A stretch of 64,000 bases of DNA. It comes from Paramoeba atlantica (Eukaryota > Discosea). A program made the position numbers and the translations under genes. The notes under the pieces were generated by a model. That model was not told the origin of the DNA. It did not search any database and was given only the letters and a program-made list of their open reading frames with translations. The stretch spans positions 1-64,000 of the forward strand of contig CDRNVI010000079.1 in the NCBI GenBank assembly GCA_977017575.1, in the 5' to 3' direction. This document shows, in pieces, positions 62,045 through 64,000 of the stretch (its first letter is position 1; every line of letters starts with the position of its first letter).

Positions 62045-62863
62045 ATGTACTGCATATACAGTGTTGATGACGGTTCCGATTTACGTCGCGGCAAAGTGGC
62101 CTCTCTGCTTCTACCCCAAGAGGATATGCTCGAACGTTTAATTTCAAACGTAACTGGAAAGCACAAGACTTGGCGTACGTGGAAGAAGAATATGTTTGGA
62201 CGCGTCAAACGTTTATCTGTATGCCAATGGCGAGGCGTGACATGCGATAAGGATCAAATGGTGAGCCGAATAGAATGGTTTTCAATGAAACTTTTAGGCA
62301 CGTTACAGTGGGAGTTCCTACCTTATACGTTGCAACATTGTGACATTTGCACTAACAGACTATCCGGATCTCTTGCACTTGACACGTTGCCATCACAACT
62401 TACATATTTAACATTATTGGGAAACGCTTTTACCGGTGAGTTAAACTTGACCCAATTGCCCAACACACTGTATGCACTCGGGGTGAGTGACAACCAATTT
62501 GAAGGAAATGTTGATCTCACGAATCTATGTTCTGGATTACAATATTTGTATGTTCATGAAAATCAACTTTCGGGTGATGTCGATCTTTCTCACTTACCGG
62601 CAATGTTGCGACACCTATACTTGTCCAGGAACAGATTTACAGGATCGCTTTCCTTGCAGCACTTACCTTCATCACTAACTCATTTTATTTCGGATCACAA
62701 CTTTTTCTCCGGTTTAGTTATGTTTGACTGTCTTCCTGGAAAATTGCAATTTTTGTCCGTGCACGGAAACAGAGATCTCTACGGTGAGATTGACACGTCG
62801 GTTCTTCCTAGGACTTTAGAACCCACTTTTCTGGTCACGGAAACGAACATTCGTTATAAATAA
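62045..62863 (+). CDS. Leucine-rich-repeat protein (LRR copy 7, 272 aa)
   Basis: The start MYCIYSVDDGSDLRRGK at 62045 matches the family. The frame opens 45 codons earlier at ATG 61910, but that part is not conserved. The helix is LLLPQEDMLERLISNV and the N-cap VCQWRGVTCDKDQMVSRIEW. Eight repeats follow, nearly collinear with copy 2, ending TETNIRYK. Copies 2, 5 and 7 form the youngest group. The C-terminal coding sequence (ACGAACATTCGTTATAAATA) is the same phrase preserved in the relic at 28318-28482. Confidence 0.89.
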   Translation: MYCIYSVDDGSDLRRGKVASLLLPQEDMLERLISNVTGKHKTWRTWKKNMFGRVKRLSVCQWRGVTCDKDQMVSRIEWFSMKLLGTLQWEFLPYTLQHCDICTNRLSGSLALDTLPSQLTYLTLLGNAFTGELNLTQLPNTLYALGVSDNQFEGNVDLTNLCSGLQYLYVHENQLSGDVDLSHLPAMLRHLYLSRNRFTGSLSLQHLPSSLTHFISDHNFFSGLVMFDCLPGKLQFLSVHGNRDLYGEIDTSVLPRTLEPTFLVTETNIRYK

Positions 62864-62884
62864 ATATGTAATTATTTACGTACT

Positions 62885-63055
62885 GCCCCCCCCCACATAA
62901 ACGCAACCCGGTTTTGGCCCAAAATTGCGCATAAGTAGCCAGGTCAAAAAAAAGGGTGAAAAACAAATTTCGCGCCGCTTCGCGGCGCGTGTTTTATTCA
63001 TGAGTTATATACGCGGGGTGCCCTTGGGGTCTGCTTTTTATATTGTGCCCCCCCC
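62885..63055. repeat. C-run-bounded segment with CGCGCCGC hairpin
   Basis: C-runs lie at about 62887-62896 and 63048-63057. Between them is the 19-bp hairpin CGCGCCGCTTCGCGGCGCG (62971-62989), whose TTCG core could form a very stable RNA tetraloop. It is probably another small G/C-run element, but I cannot define its ends. Confidence 0.45.
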
Positions 63056-63057
63056 CC

Positions 63058-63728
63058 TAGTTATCTGTCACAACTTTCCGTGCAAAGGTGACAGATAACG
63101 CAAGTACAGCTTGAAACTTCCATGGTTCTTCGCTCTAAAAATTACCTCGCTTCGATGGACATTTTTATAAAATTTTACGGAAAAAATGAATTAGGATATT
63201 AAGCTAATTAGGAAAATCATCCAATTAGGATTTTGATTCGCCCCCCGGTTTAGGATGAAACACGAATTGCGTTAAATGAAATTAGACGCAGTCCTCCCTG
63301 GGTCCAAAAAACATGATTTTTTGATATCATTTTCCTGGAACGCACCTCTTTTTTTGGTGAAGTGAAGGAAACTTCTCCTTTTTCAAACGAATATTAGTTT
63401 TTCCAAAACAATATTTTAAAAAGATACAAACAAGGTACTTATTGTGGTTGAGCAACATTCAGTGTGTCGTACTCTAAATATCTACTACGGTTGTTCAATA
63501 CAACGTTAGCCGGACCTATTTTGGTCGATATCATGCTCTATAGGTCACCTGTTCCTTACAAGGTTTTCGTGGTTTGAAAAATGTCTCCCTTTTCCTTAAA
63601 CTCAAAAAAAAGATGATACAACGAAACAGAGGTGTAGTACGCTTTACTTTTTGTTTCTGCCTTTTCGGTGTTTTATGTCTTTGACTTCCGGACTCTGAAC
63701 CCAAACCCTTCGCACACACAAAAACGAA
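63058..63728. other. Spacer and probable 5' region of the terminal gene
   Basis: TTATCTGTCAC and GTGACAGATAA form an inverted repeat at 63060-63097. No gene seen. Confidence 0.4.
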
Positions 63729-64000
63729 ATGTCTTGCTTCCTTTCTGTGGCATTTCTTTCTCTCTTCCTATCCCTCTTCTCCCCACCTACGAAAACGGTG
63801 ACCGGTCTCCAGCACGCGTCCCTTCAACTCCAATCGGATTCCACCCCCTTTTCCGTTTCTTCCGATTTCGCCTCTTTGTTTTTGCGCTCGGACGATCCCC
63901 CCCTATCCAACCCTTGTCGGGAAAAGACGAACCCTCACCATCCACAGCTCTCCCCCGTGGGCCGCTTCCCCCTTGTATTTCCTCTTTACCCGCTCTGTTC
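63729..64000 (+). CDS. Start of a secreted-type protein gene (runs off the window)
   Basis: ATG 63729 opens a frame with no stop to the end of the window (90 codons). The first 20 residues (MSCFLSVAFLSLFLSLFSPP) are a strong signal-peptide candidate. The following part is polar, Ser/Pro-rich and unassigned (SLFLRSDDPPLSNPCREKTN). Composition and style resemble the 1,402-codon gene at 38554: hydrophobic leader, then a disordered Ser/Pro-rich stretch. The function cannot be told from this fragment. Confidence 0.6.
   Translation, partial: MSCFLSVAFLSLFLSLFSPPTKTVTGLQHASLQLQSDSTPFSVSSDFASLFLRSDDPPLSNPCREKTNPHHPQLSPVGRFPLVFPLYPLC

Overview
The window is nuclear DNA from a eukaryote, most likely a unicellular protist with a repeat-rich genome. 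The clearest evidence is a PPP1R11/inhibitor-3-type protein phosphatase 1 inhibitor gene, a family known only from eukaryotes. There are also hAT, pogo, Tc1/mariner and Merlin DNA transposons and LINEs. Every gene that looks alive is one uninterrupted reading frame; I see no convincing spliceosomal intron. The lineage cannot be fixed from sequence alone. The intronless genes, pyrimidine-rich leaders and plant-like leucine-rich-repeat (LRR) caps would suit a euglenozoan or a stramenopile, but this is inference.

Layout. 1-3,895: two nearly identical hAT copies, one inserted head-on in the other, forming a palindrome of more than 3 kb. 4.2-7.4 kb: a DDE-transposase fossil, then a two-gene DDE element. 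8.5-13.3 kb: a broken LRR gene, an IS30-like HTH fragment, a relative of the two-gene element's accessory protein, and an RNase H ORF bounded by direct repeats and hairpins. 13.3-18.25 kb: a LINE with a restriction-like endonuclease. 18.6-21.7 kb: Tc1 and pogo fossils. 22-28.5 kb: an old retroelement-like fossil, an LRR gene, the PPP1R11-like gene, MITEs and an LRR gene relic. 29-36.1 kb: a 100-bp satellite invaded by a truncated LINE and then duplicated. 36.2-44.6 kb: a small G-run-capped element, an LRR gene, a 1,402-codon host ORF and a 312-codon zinc-finger ORF. 44.6-56 kb: retroelement fossils, foldback repeats and two more LRR genes. 56-64 kb: Merlin, mariner and hAT fossils around two LRR genes, and the start of a secreted-type protein running off the end.

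Host content is thin: one PP1 regulator, an LRR family of six intact genes plus two broken ones (all on the + strand), and three genes of unknown function. The rest is layered mobile DNA. The items most worth following up are the two-gene transposon with a four-CxxC accessory protein (a second, separately flanked relative lies 4 kb away), the LRR family, the nested-hairpin foldback family, and the hAT palindrome whose 68-bp loop is flipped relative to what two simple insertions would leave.
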